Assembly: GCA_015485355.1 (NCBI GenBank)
Contig: WFTQ01000107.1
Coordinates: 1 to 44,787 of the forward strand
Source of the DNA: a bacterium
GTDB lineage: Bacteria > Calditrichota > Calditrichia > RBG-13-44-9 > J042
Direction of reading: 5' to 3'
Length of the DNA stretch: 44,787 nucleotides
The stretch's first letter is position 1; the number at the start of each line of letters is the position of its first letter. The position numbers and the translations under genes are program-made. Positions 1 through 7,703 of the stretch are shown here, piece by piece. The notes beneath the pieces are model-generated. The model had not been told where the DNA came from and searched no databases. It saw only the letters and a list, made by a program, of their open reading frames with translations.

Positions 1-234
1 ATGGACATCGGCCAGAGCCGATTTCAGGTCCGGAAATATCTGAGCCTTTTCCAGAATATCCTGGCTGGCATGGGCCATCCAGCGGGCTTCGGGAGCCCGG
101 GGGTGTCGCGGGTTGACCAACCGCATCCGGGAAAATCCCATGGTCTTCAGGGCTCGCGCCGCCGCACCTATGTTTCCCGGATGCTGCGGTTCCACCAGAA
201 TGAAAAGCACATTGTTTTGCTCGATGGTGTTCAT
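1..234 (-). CDS. trmJ: TrmJ-like tRNA 2'-O-methyltransferase (SpoU family), N-terminal part
   Basis: The reverse strand reads open from an ATG at 234 to the window edge (78 codons, no stop), so only the N-terminus is present. It carries the SPOUT/SpoU motif 1 signature EPQHPGNIGAAARALKTMGF (residues 15-34) followed by RLVNPR and ARWMAHAS. These are typical of the TrmJ branch, which methylates the 2'-hydroxyl at position 32 of tRNAs using S-adenosylmethionine. The missing C-terminal part would hold the SAM-binding knot. No strong ribosome-binding site precedes the ATG. LasT and other TrmH-family methyltransferases share these motifs, so the exact target is inferred; membership of the family is clear. 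Confidence 0.85.
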   Translation of the reverse strand, partial: MNTIEQNNVLFILVEPQHPGNIGAAARALKTMGFSRMRLVNPRHPRAPEARWMAHASQDILEKAQIFPDLKSALADVH

Positions 235-472
235 AGGCAAAAAATATTTTTTATCGGCGAACTTATTTGCCGGAAAAGGGTTTATATAAAACCAACGGCG
301 CTGTTCGAATGTGATCGTGCGAGTTTAAATTTACGACTCGGGATATATGTTTTAAAGCACAAAGTAAAAAGACAGGAAAAAGTAAACTGTATCGGGTATT
401 CCAGAGGGTATGGACGAAGCGATGGGCTAAGGTCGATCATCGGGCCCCAAAAATAAGAACGTTGGTGGCGCC

Positions 473-655
473 ATGAAATTTCATATCGTCATCCAAAAAG
501 TGAGAGACAATTTGTATTTGGCTTCCTGTCCTAATTTGAAGGGATGTCATGTCCAAGCAGCATCTCAAGCAGAGGCAAAGCGGTTGATCCGGGTCGCCAT
601 CCAGGCGTTGATTAAGAGTTATCAACAACATCACGAAAAAGTGGATATCAGATAA
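473..655 (+). CDS. HicB-family antitoxin-like protein
   Basis: This 60-residue protein looks like the partial RNase-H fold of HicB. It has a short beta hairpin (MKFHIVIQKVRDNLYLASCP), the family turn PNLKGCH (residues 21-27), then a helix with QAEAKRLIRVAIQAL. HicB proteins neutralise HicA mRNA interferases and autoregulate the operon. The C-terminal DNA-binding domain found in longer HicB proteins is absent, as in many short homologues. A second small gene starts 4 bases after its stop, the spacing of a toxin-antitoxin pair. Both genes are on plus between minus-strand genes, a small inserted unit. The antitoxin role is inferred. Confidence 0.6.
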   Translation: MKFHIVIQKVRDNLYLASCPNLKGCHVQAASQAEAKRLIRVAIQALIKSYQQHHEKVDIR

Positions 656-659
656 AGCA

Positions 660-908
660 ATGGAAACCAAAATATTGAAAATCCACAAAATCTCCAGAAC
701 CCGATTGTTAAGGGCCTTCCGTAAACTGGGTTTTGTAGAAGATTTTCACACCAAAGATGTGACGGTGCTTCGACAGATGAACTTCCCCTTCGATCGGCTG
801 GTGATCCCCAACGATCGCGAAATTTCGGTGGAGCTGGTAAAACTTTATTTGAAGGATTTGACCATCGATTGGGATGATTTTTATACGAATTTTTTATTGA
901 CCTCCTGA
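660..908 (+). CDS. HicA-like partner protein (putative toxin, atypical active site)
   Basis: An 82-residue basic protein begins 4 bases after the hicB-like gene, so the two are probably co-transcribed. Its layout resembles HicA: an N-terminal helix ending RLLRAFRKLGFVED, beta strands (VTVLRQ; DRLVIPND), then a helix (SVELVKLYLKDL). HicA toxins are double-stranded RNA-binding-fold mRNA interferases whose catalytic histidine lies in a G-S-H motif just after the GF turn. Here that region reads DFHTKDVTVL, with one histidine (residue 31) but no GSH. The last 15 residues are acidic and aromatic (DWDDFYTNFLL), unlike HicA. It may be a diverged or inactive toxin, or a different HicB partner. Confidence 0.45.
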   Translation: METKILKIHKISRTRLLRAFRKLGFVEDFHTKDVTVLRQMNFPFDRLVIPNDREISVELVKLYLKDLTIDWDDFYTNFLLTS

Positions 909-950
909 CCCTCATCGGGCGGGTGGTGACGGAAACACAGCCGAGCTTTC

Positions 951-3191
951 TCAATTTTTCTGACTCAAGATATCCTGCACTTTGTGCAATATGTCTTCGA
1001 TCTGAAAGGGTTTGCGCATAAACGCCGAGGCCCCCTTCTCCAGAATTTCTTCCAGATTTTCCCTTTGCGCATATCCACTGATAATCAAAACTTTCTGATC
1101 CGGCTTCACTTTTTTGATTTCCATGAATGCCGTGCGTCCGTCCATGACCGGCATGACCATATCCAGAATCACCAGATCGATTTCATTGGCATAGCGTTTA
1201 AAAATCTCCACCCCTTCTTTCCCATTGCCGGCGGTAAAAACCTCGTAACGTTTCATTTCCAGTACTTCTTTTAACATCGAGCGGATGTTATACTCATCGT
1301 CAACCACCAGAATTTTGGAAACTTGAGCGACCTTAGCTTCTTCCATAAAGGGAACCACTTCCTGCATGATCTTCTCTCCTTTCAAGGGAATGTAGACAAA
1401 GAACCGGGTGTATTCGCCAGGCAAACTTTTGACCCAGATTTCACCATCAAGATCGCGAACAATGTTATAGGCAATAAACAAACCTAATCCCATCAATTCG
1501 TTCTTGATTTTGGTTGAGAAAAACGGTTTAAAGATATGGGGTAAAAGGTTCGGATCGATGCCCATCCCGTTATCCTCAACCGTGACTTCTATATAATCGC
1601 CCTGTTTCAGGAAAATTTTATCCGAATTCAACAAGGTATCCCGAGGCAGAGAGATCATTCGGGTGGTGATTTTAATGCAACCCTTGTCGCGCAAGGCTTC
1701 TACACTGTTTTGAAGAAGGATTCGCAAGAGCTTTTTAATGCGCTCTTCGTATAACAGGGTGGTGGGCAAACCAGGTTCCAGGGAATATTGAATTTCCACA
1801 TGGGGGGGCAACTGCTTCCGGAACGCTTCGACCGTCGACTGGATCAGGGTGTTTAGATTGATTTCCCGCGGGGGTTCAATCTCCTGCAGCCCGTAATTCA
1901 AAAAACGCTGCAAAATCTTGGAAGTCTGGCTCAAGGCGTTTTCCACGGTCTGCACATTTTTTTGCAAGGGATGGTCGCTTGGCAGTTTCGATTTGATGAG
2001 GCTGACATTGGGGACAATGAGGGTGAGCATGGAGTTGATATGTTCGTAGATCGTTTCCGAAAACTGCGTAATTTCATTCAGCAATTCGTTGCGCTTTTCC
2101 AGCTGTTCCCGATAATACTGCTGCGTTGCGTCCACCGCCAAAATAACGATGAAGTCGACCTCTTCCTGCAACTGGGCCTTGGCCAGGTAAAATTCAACAA
2201 TCAGTTCATGGTTATCGGCCGCCACGACCGGACACTTGTAGAAATGAATGTCCCCATCCTTTAATTTGTTCATCAGGTTCTGGAAAGATTTTCGATGATC
2301 TTCCGGGATGATGGTGAGAAATTTTTCTCCGATAATCAGGTTTTCGTCCAGTCCCAATTTTTGCAGGGCTGCGTGATTGGTTTGCAGTACCACTCCCCGG
2401 GTGTCGGTGATAAAGAAAAGTAAGGGGCCTTTTTCCAGATATTCGGCGTAGTCGACTTCTTCCAGAATTTTCTTGTATTTCAGCTGTTTAAACAACTTGC
2501 GCTTAAAATGGGAAAAGTAGTGATGTTGAAACAAAATGAGCGAGATCATCCCCACAATCAGGTTCACAAAGGAAAGGTGTTGAAGCTGAAAGGTGTTCTC
2601 CTTGGCAAGCAACATACCAAAACCAAAATATTTGTCTTTTAAGCGGATGGGAAACAGGATGGCCATCTGGGAGCCCATTTTTGTTAAAAAGGCCGGGTCG
2701 ATTTGGAATTGTTGCAGGGAGTTTAGTAAGACGGCCATGTCGCGGTCGATGATCAGGCGGTTCATCCGCTGAAGATTTTCGGGCTTCAGCAACTGCCTGT
2801 ACAAGGCGGGTTTCTCGCTTGCCGGGTGTAGAATTTCGTATTCCTGTTCGTCTTCGCCGAAGCGGGTATACAAAAAGGCATGCTGATAAGGCACCTGGGT
2901 CTTTATAAAATCGAAGAGTTGTTGAATGGCTTCTTGGGCATTGCGGGTGCGCAGTATCCGGCGCTGAAAATCCACCAGACCGGAAAGCAAATTGACCTGA
3001 TCGAGGTAGTTCTGGAATTGATGATCCAGGGTCTCGAAAACGGTTTTGATGTATTGCTCCAGCTCGTGCAACTCTTCGGCCACGCTATGGAGCTCGGAAA
3101 AGACCTGGGCATGTTCTTCCATGGCCCGAATGGTTTTTAAAATATGATCAAAATAATCCAGAATATTTTTCTGCTTGGACATCCTAACCAT
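951..3191 (-). CDS. Soluble hybrid sensor histidine kinase (coiled coil-GAF-PAS-HK-REC)
   Basis: This 746-residue protein has no membrane segment, so it senses in the cytoplasm. Order: coiled coil (about 1-75), GAF (77-225), a heptad linker, PAS (250-360), dimerisation helices (about 368-435), HATPase_c (445-605) and a C-terminal receiver (625-745). The ATP-binding motifs look intact: N box N495, G1 DNGMGI (540-545) and G2 MGLGL. The receiver has its acidic pair D631/D632, phosphorylation site D677, S705 and K727. The H box is odd: it reads YEHINSMLT (382-390), with Glu where kinases of the HDFNNLLT type have the phosphorylated His and a His one place later. It starts 11 bases after an HDOD gene, which probably forms an operon with it. 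Confidence 0.88.
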   Translation of the reverse strand: MVRMSKQKNILDYFDHILKTIRAMEEHAQVFSELHSVAEELHELEQYIKTVFETLDHQFQNYLDQVNLLSGLVDFQRRILRTRNAQEAIQQLFDFIKTQVPYQHAFLYTRFGEDEQEYEILHPASEKPALYRQLLKPENLQRMNRLIIDRDMAVLLNSLQQFQIDPAFLTKMGSQMAILFPIRLKDKYFGFGMLLAKENTFQLQHLSFVNLIVGMISLILFQHHYFSHFKRKLFKQLKYKKILEEVDYAEYLEKGPLLFFITDTRGVVLQTNHAALQKLGLDENLIIGEKFLTIIPEDHRKSFQNLMNKLKDGDIHFYKCPVVAADNHELIVEFYLAKAQLQEEVDFIVILAVDATQQYYREQLEKRNELLNEITQFSETIYEHINSMLTLIVPNVSLIKSKLPSDHPLQKNVQTVENALSQTSKILQRFLNYGLQEIEPPREINLNTLIQSTVEAFRKQLPPHVEIQYSLEPGLPTTLLYEERIKKLLRILLQNSVEALRDKGCIKITTRMISLPRDTLLNSDKIFLKQGDYIEVTVEDNGMGIDPNLLPHIFKPFFSTKIKNELMGLGLFIAYNIVRDLDGEIWVKSLPGEYTRFFVYIPLKGEKIMQEVVPFMEEAKVAQVSKILVVDDEYNIRSMLKEVLEMKRYEVFTAGNGKEGVEIFKRYANEIDLVILDMVMPVMDGRTAFMEIKKVKPDQKVLIISGYAQRENLEEILEKGASAFMRKPFQIEDILHKVQDILSQKN

Positions 3192-3202
3192 CCTGTTCTC
3201 GT

Positions 3203-4069
3203 CTACACGTGCAGTATATCGAAGTATACTTGATTTTCTTCGACGACCTCTTGAATGGAGGTGATCAATTCCTGAAACTCTTCCTGGCTGAAGCGGAAAT
3301 GACGGGTGAAGTTGGCATCGTATTGGAGGACGGCCTCCAGACCTTTCATGCCATCTTGCATATAGTGGGCCAGGATGTTACTCAGGTAAGCCACCCGAGT
3401 TGCAAGACTATACCTGGCCGACGGGGGAATCTGGGAGGGATCGTGGTGATGTATAACCATCTGAACCAGCTCTTCCGGCAGGTTCCAGTTTTCCAATAAT
3501 TTTCCACCCACCTGGCCGTGATGAAAGTTGAGGAATTTTTTCTCCACCACGTCCAAACGGAGCCCCTCCTGTTGACTCTTCTCAAGTAAAAAATCAAAAT
3601 CTTCATTCATCGCCCGGCTTTCTACCAGTTTGCCAATGTCGTGTAACAAACACCCCACATAAAACAACGATTGATTCTCCGGATCAAATTTTTTCCCCAA
3701 GCTTCTGCCGATGATACCCGACAAGAGCGCATGACGCCATACATACCGCAGATCGAACACCGGCGATTTGCGAAATCCCTTGTAAAAACTGTAAATGGCG
3801 ATGCTAATGGCGATGTCTCGTATCAGATTGAACCCCAGGATGACGATGGCCCGTTCGATGGAATAAATGGCCCGGGGATAATTAAAATAACTGGAATTGG
3901 CAATCCGCAGAATTTGAGAAGTGAGCACCTGGTCGGAATGGATGATACTTTTTAATTGGTTGACCGTCGTGTTGGGATCGGCGCAAAGTTGAATCACTTC
4001 GAACGCCACATGATTCCGTGTCGGGAGGCGTTCGATGCGGTTGACGATTTGATCGATTTGATAATTCAT
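3203..4069 (-). CDS. HDOD domain signalling protein (copy 1)
   Basis: A 288-residue protein formed almost entirely of an HDOD domain: helices with SDQVLTSQILRIANSSY, the ERAIVILGF segment, then an HD-like motif LLHDIGKL (H143, D144) and HHGQVGGKLLENWNLPEE. HDOD proteins are HD-superfamily relatives, mostly without shown enzyme activity, found in signalling and motility regulation. I start at ATG 4069 because AAGGAAGG lies just upstream and the start then matches its paralogue at 28040-28951. An in-frame ATG at 4144 adds 25 residues but has no ribosome-binding site. It precedes the hybrid kinase by 11 bases. The HDOD-then-GAF-kinase order recurs at 26593-28951. Confidence 0.88.
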   Translation of the reverse strand: MNYQIDQIVNRIERLPTRNHVAFEVIQLCADPNTTVNQLKSIIHSDQVLTSQILRIANSSYFNYPRAIYSIERAIVILGFNLIRDIAISIAIYSFYKGFRKSPVFDLRYVWRHALLSGIIGRSLGKKFDPENQSLFYVGCLLHDIGKLVESRAMNEDFDFLLEKSQQEGLRLDVVEKKFLNFHHGQVGGKLLENWNLPEELVQMVIHHHDPSQIPPSARYSLATRVAYLSNILAHYMQDGMKGLEAVLQYDANFTRHFRFSQEEFQELITSIQEVVEENQVYFDILHV

Positions 4070-4461
4070 GTACCTTCCTTGATCGAAACCAGGCCCCAGT
4101 GTGGTAATATCCTTATCGAAATGATTGGGCAAAACTTTAAACATTTTTGATTTTATTCAATAAAAATACTCGACTTAGATGCGAAAACCTTTCGGCTCCC
4201 CCAACCCACGGGGAATCGTTCCCGGCGGACGAAGACGCAATTCTCCCGGCTATGTCCTTCGCTTCTCGAACGCCATGGACCGGTTATGTTTTCCCTTTTT
4301 GCAGAGAACCCAGCTCTATTCCGCCCGGTGTAAGAGGCTTGTCCCGGCCCCGAGAGGTCCGCGTCTGAAAGCCCGTGGTGCCATTGGATATCCCGCAAAC
4401 CATCGATGTCTGTTCGGTTCCCCAAGAGAGCCCGGAGGCGGTGAAAAGGCCCGATTGATGG
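4070..4461. other. Non-coding spacer, GC-rich with AT-rich promoter-like edge
   Basis: About 390 bases between the NtrC-type regulator and the HDOD gene, both on minus. Open frames exist on both strands, but none has a recognisable protein pattern, sensible start or ribosome-binding site. The bulk (4190-4450) is GC-rich with repeated CCCGG/CCGGG words. The side nearest the HDOD gene (4138-4175) is AT-rich and is where a promoter for the HDOD-kinase unit would be expected, though I see no clean -35/-10 pair. Confidence 0.5.
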
Positions 4462-5832
4462 TCACAGATTGTATTTCTTCACTTTATTCCGAAGCGTGCG
4501 CGGGGTGAATCCCAGTTTTCTGGCCGCCTGGGTTTTGTTTCCGTTGGATTCCACCAACGCCTGCCGGATAATTTCCCGTTCAAAAGCCTCCAACTTCTCC
4601 TTGTAGCTCATATGCTTTTGTTCCTGCAACAGAGTCTGAAAAGGTGCCTGTTTCTGCGAGGTCATCTTTAAATAGGCGGGCAGATCTTCGGGCTGGATGA
4701 ATTCTTCTTCCGTCATGACCACAGCACTTTCGATGGCATTCTCCAGTTCGCGCACATTCCCCGGCCAGTCGTGATTCATTAAAATCATGCGGGCTTCCTG
4801 AGTAATTCCCTTCACATGGCGATTGTTTTTTGCGGCATACTTCTGGATGAAATAATCGGTTAAGGGGCCGATGTCTTCCCGGCGTTCCCGCAGCGGCGGA
4901 ACGAATATGGAAATGACGTTCAGACGGTAATACAAGTCTTCCCGAAATTGCCCTGCGGCCATGATGTGCTCCAGATCGGCGTTGGTGGCGGCAATCAAGC
5001 GAACGTTGACCTGAATATTTTCCATTCCCCCCACGCGGGTAAACCGCCTTTCCTGCAAAACACGCAATAATTTTGCCTGAAGTGATACCGGTATTTCGCT
5101 GATTTCGTCCAAAAAGAGGGTCCCGTGATTGGCCAGCTCGAACTTCCCCTTCTTTAATTTGTAAGCGCCCGTAAAGGCGCCTTTTTCGTGGCCGAAAAGT
5201 TCGCTCTCCAGCAAGGTCTCGGGAATAGAGGCGCAATTGATTTCCACCAATGGACCGTTCTTGCGGTGGCTTTGATAGTGAATGGCCCGGGCAATGAGCT
5301 CCTTACCCGTACCGCTTTCGCCGCGCAGGAGGATGGTGGCATCAGAATTGGCCACCTTGACGATTTTCTTGAAAACCTCCTGCATCTTCCCGCTAACCCC
5401 GATGATATTCTCGAAGCGGTAGGTTTCCAGGATTTTGGACTTCAGATTAATGTTTTCGATGATCAATTTCTGTTCCTGAATGGCCCGGCGGATGATGATG
5501 AGCAATTCGTCCAGATTAATCGGCTTGGTCAAATAATCGTAGATGCCCAGCTTCATGGCATGGACGGCATTCTTTACCGTGCCGAATGCGGTGAGCATAA
5601 TGATGCGAATCTCGGGCTGTTCTTCCAGAAATTGGCGGGACAATTCCATACCGTCCTTATCGGGCAGCAAATAATCCAGCAGCACCACGTTAAAGTGGTT
5701 GTTGCGGAACTGGGTAAACGCTTCCCGGGCGTTGCGCGCTTTGACGACTTCAAAATTTTCGTCTTCTAAAATCTCGGCTAATCCATTGAGCGTGTTAATA
5801 TCGTCTTCAACGATAAGAATCTTGTCCTTCAT
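4462..5832 (-). CDS. NtrC-family sigma-54-dependent response regulator
   Basis: A 456-residue bacterial enhancer-binding protein with all three standard parts. The receiver (1-120) has phosphorylation site D53, T81 and K103. The AAA+ domain (about 142-375) has Walker A GESGTGKE (171-178), the sigma-54 contact loop GAFTGA (218-223), Walker B GTLFLDE (237-243) and the arginine-rich REDLYYR (297-303). A Fis-type helix-turn-helix ends it (432-453, NKTQAARKLGFTPRTLRNK). It should activate sigma-54 promoters after phosphorylation. I start at ATG 5832, preceded by AGGG; a longer frame runs into the upstream kinase gene. It begins 25 bases after that kinase (5858-7678), its likely cognate partner. 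Its target genes are not shown by the sequence. Confidence 0.95.
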   Translation of the reverse strand: MKDKILIVEDDINTLNGLAEILEDENFEVVKARNAREAFTQFRNNHFNVVLLDYLLPDKDGMELSRQFLEEQPEIRIIMLTAFGTVKNAVHAMKLGIYDYLTKPINLDELLIIIRRAIQEQKLIIENINLKSKILETYRFENIIGVSGKMQEVFKKIVKVANSDATILLRGESGTGKELIARAIHYQSHRKNGPLVEINCASIPETLLESELFGHEKGAFTGAYKLKKGKFELANHGTLFLDEISEIPVSLQAKLLRVLQERRFTRVGGMENIQVNVRLIAATNADLEHIMAAGQFREDLYYRLNVISIFVPPLRERREDIGPLTDYFIQKYAAKNNRHVKGITQEARMILMNHDWPGNVRELENAIESAVVMTEEEFIQPEDLPAYLKMTSQKQAPFQTLLQEQKHMSYKEKLEAFEREIIRQALVESNGNKTQAARKLGFTPRTLRNKVKKYNL

Positions 5833-5857
5833 ATCGCCCTGGATGTTCTCCTTCGCT

Positions 5858-7678
5858 TTATTGGCCACTATCGATCGGCAATTCAATAAATACCTTGGTG
5901 CCTTTATTCGGCCAGCTGTTAATATAAATAAATCCCTGATGGCCTTCAACGATTTGTTTGGCGATTGCCAGCCCCAGACCCGTACCCGTTTTTTTGGTGG
6001 TGTAGTAAAATTCAAACACTTCGTTGATGATTTCGGGGGAAATGCCGCGTCCGTTGTCTTGAAAGACAATGCGCACATACCGCTGGGATTGATCGGAAGA
6101 TTTGTCCCGCTGCACCACTTCGGTGCGCACGGTGAGTTCCCCACCATGAGGCATAGCTTCCAGCGCATTGATCACGATGTTGTGAAAGACCTGTTTCAGC
6201 TGGTTGTGGTCGAACATGCCGGTGATTTCGTTGTTGGCATAACGGCGATGGATTTTTATGCATTCGGTGTTGGCCCGGGCCTCCTGAAGAAGGAGAACCT
6301 CTTCCAGCACCCGATGGATGTCGGTGCGAATCAGGTTCAATTCCGGTGGACGGGCGATGACCAAAAAATTGGTCACCAGATCGTTGATCCGCGAGATTTC
6401 GGAGGAGAGCACGTGGAGATATTTGATTTTACGATCGGGCGGAACATCGCTCCGATTGATCAGTTTTTTTAAAATCTGCATGTTGATATTCATGGAGTTC
6501 AGGGGGTTGCGAATTTCGTGGCTAACCAGAGAGGCGAAACGGCTCAGGGCGGCCAGGCGTTCCATGCGCTGTAGCTCTTTCTGGTTTTGTTGCAGCGAAC
6601 GGGCCATGGAGTTAAACTCCTGGGCCAGCTCCGCCAGCTCGTCCTGCCGCTGCAGGCGAATCCGATGGTTCAGGTTCCCACTGGCATACTCCCGAACCCC
6701 CCGAACCAACTCCACCAGTGGAGAGGTGAGCCGCTGTACCGCCAGGTAGGCGAGCACCATGGCGATTAACGTGGTCAGCACCACAAAAAAGATGACCCGC
6801 TTCTGCATCTGAAAGGCCAGGGTAAAAGCTTCCTGCTGCGATTGCTGTATCACAATGCCCCAGCCCAGCTTAGGAATGGGAACATATGCGGCGATCATGG
6901 TTTCCCCGTCCATTGTGTAACGGGTAATCCCTTCCAACCCCTGACGCAATTGTTCAAAAAAAGCAAAACCGGAATAATCCTCCTTTTCTAAAACTTTTTC
7001 TTTTTCCTTATGGGCAATCACTATCCCGCTATTGCTCAGTAAAAAGGCGTTTCCCGTTTTTCCGATGGTGATGTTGTCTACCAGATCCCAAATGTTTTTC
7101 AAATCGATTTCGGCCGCCAGTACGCCTAAGGTTTGATCGAAGCGTACCAGGGGTTCAGCAATCAACAGCACGGGGAAGCGGGAGGGAGTAAAATACACTT
7201 CGGACAGAAATTCCTTGCCCTGCATGGCGGTACGGAAGAATGCTTCCCGACTAAAATCCATTTGTTCCTCCCCGAAACTGGTGGTCACCTGGACGATGCC
7301 CCGGTTGTCGACGATAAAAATTTTGTGGAAAATGGAGTTTTCTTCTTTGATCCGATTGATCAGGCGACTCTGGGAGAATTTCTCCATTTCCAGAATGTCC
7401 CGGGTGTAAGCAATCGTGTTGAGGATGGTGAGGGGACTCTGGATGAAGAGGAAGATTTCGTTGCTGGCACGACGGGCGGTTTCCAAATTCCGCTGGTAGA
7501 TATAGGTCTGCACCGTGCTTTGGGTCAGGGTGATTAAAAAGATGCTGACCACCACGATGGGCAATACCCCTAATCCCACATAGGAAAAGATGAGACGACG
7601 GGAAATTTTACCGCTCAGGAAGCGCCGGAAGGCTCGTTTCAACAAACGCCAGCGGGTTTTAAAATGTCGCCTTTTCAA
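5858..7678 (-). CDS. Membrane sensor histidine kinase (dCache-HAMP-HisKA-HATPase)
   Basis: A 606-residue inner-membrane kinase. A basic N-terminus leads into membrane segment 1 (about 30-52). A periplasmic dCache-type sensor (about 55-285) follows, with PVLLIAEPLV, TIGKTGNAFLL and the PKLGWGIVIQQ end typical of dCache_1. Then come membrane segment 2 (about 295-315), HAMP (315-367), HisKA with VSHEIRNPLNS (phosphorylated H387), and HATPase_c with N504 in HNIVINALEAM, DNGRGIS (541-547) and GTGLGLAIA. All catalytic motifs look intact. It sits between an orphan solute-binding protein gene (25 bases upstream) and the NtrC-type regulator (25 bases downstream), a three-gene sensing operon. The dCache fold usually binds small ligands such as amino acids; the ligand here is unknown. 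Confidence 0.93.
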   Translation of the reverse strand: MKRRHFKTRWRLLKRAFRRFLSGKISRRLIFSYVGLGVLPIVVVSIFLITLTQSTVQTYIYQRNLETARRASNEIFLFIQSPLTILNTIAYTRDILEMEKFSQSRLINRIKEENSIFHKIFIVDNRGIVQVTTSFGEEQMDFSREAFFRTAMQGKEFLSEVYFTPSRFPVLLIAEPLVRFDQTLGVLAAEIDLKNIWDLVDNITIGKTGNAFLLSNSGIVIAHKEKEKVLEKEDYSGFAFFEQLRQGLEGITRYTMDGETMIAAYVPIPKLGWGIVIQQSQQEAFTLAFQMQKRVIFFVVLTTLIAMVLAYLAVQRLTSPLVELVRGVREYASGNLNHRIRLQRQDELAELAQEFNSMARSLQQNQKELQRMERLAALSRFASLVSHEIRNPLNSMNINMQILKKLINRSDVPPDRKIKYLHVLSSEISRINDLVTNFLVIARPPELNLIRTDIHRVLEEVLLLQEARANTECIKIHRRYANNEITGMFDHNQLKQVFHNIVINALEAMPHGGELTVRTEVVQRDKSSDQSQRYVRIVFQDNGRGISPEIINEVFEFYYTTKKTGTGLGLAIAKQIVEGHQGFIYINSWPNKGTKVFIELPIDSGQ

Positions 7679-7703
7679 AACGATTCACCACCTTCCCAAG
7701 CCC

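Noticed and set aside
247-262. GCCGATAA on minus upstream of the trmJ-like gene.
   Set aside because: It is a perfect sigma-28 -10 box, but no TAAA lies 15 bases upstream and the gene is not flagellar.
1-456. A 151-codon open frame on plus at the window start.
   Set aside because: It is antisense to the trmJ-like gene, has no family pattern, and continues through non-coding sequence.
5188-6472. Long plus-strand open frames (193 and 257 codons) opposite the NtrC regulator and kinase.
   Set aside because: They mirror the codon pattern of well-recognised genes on minus and carry no domain signal.
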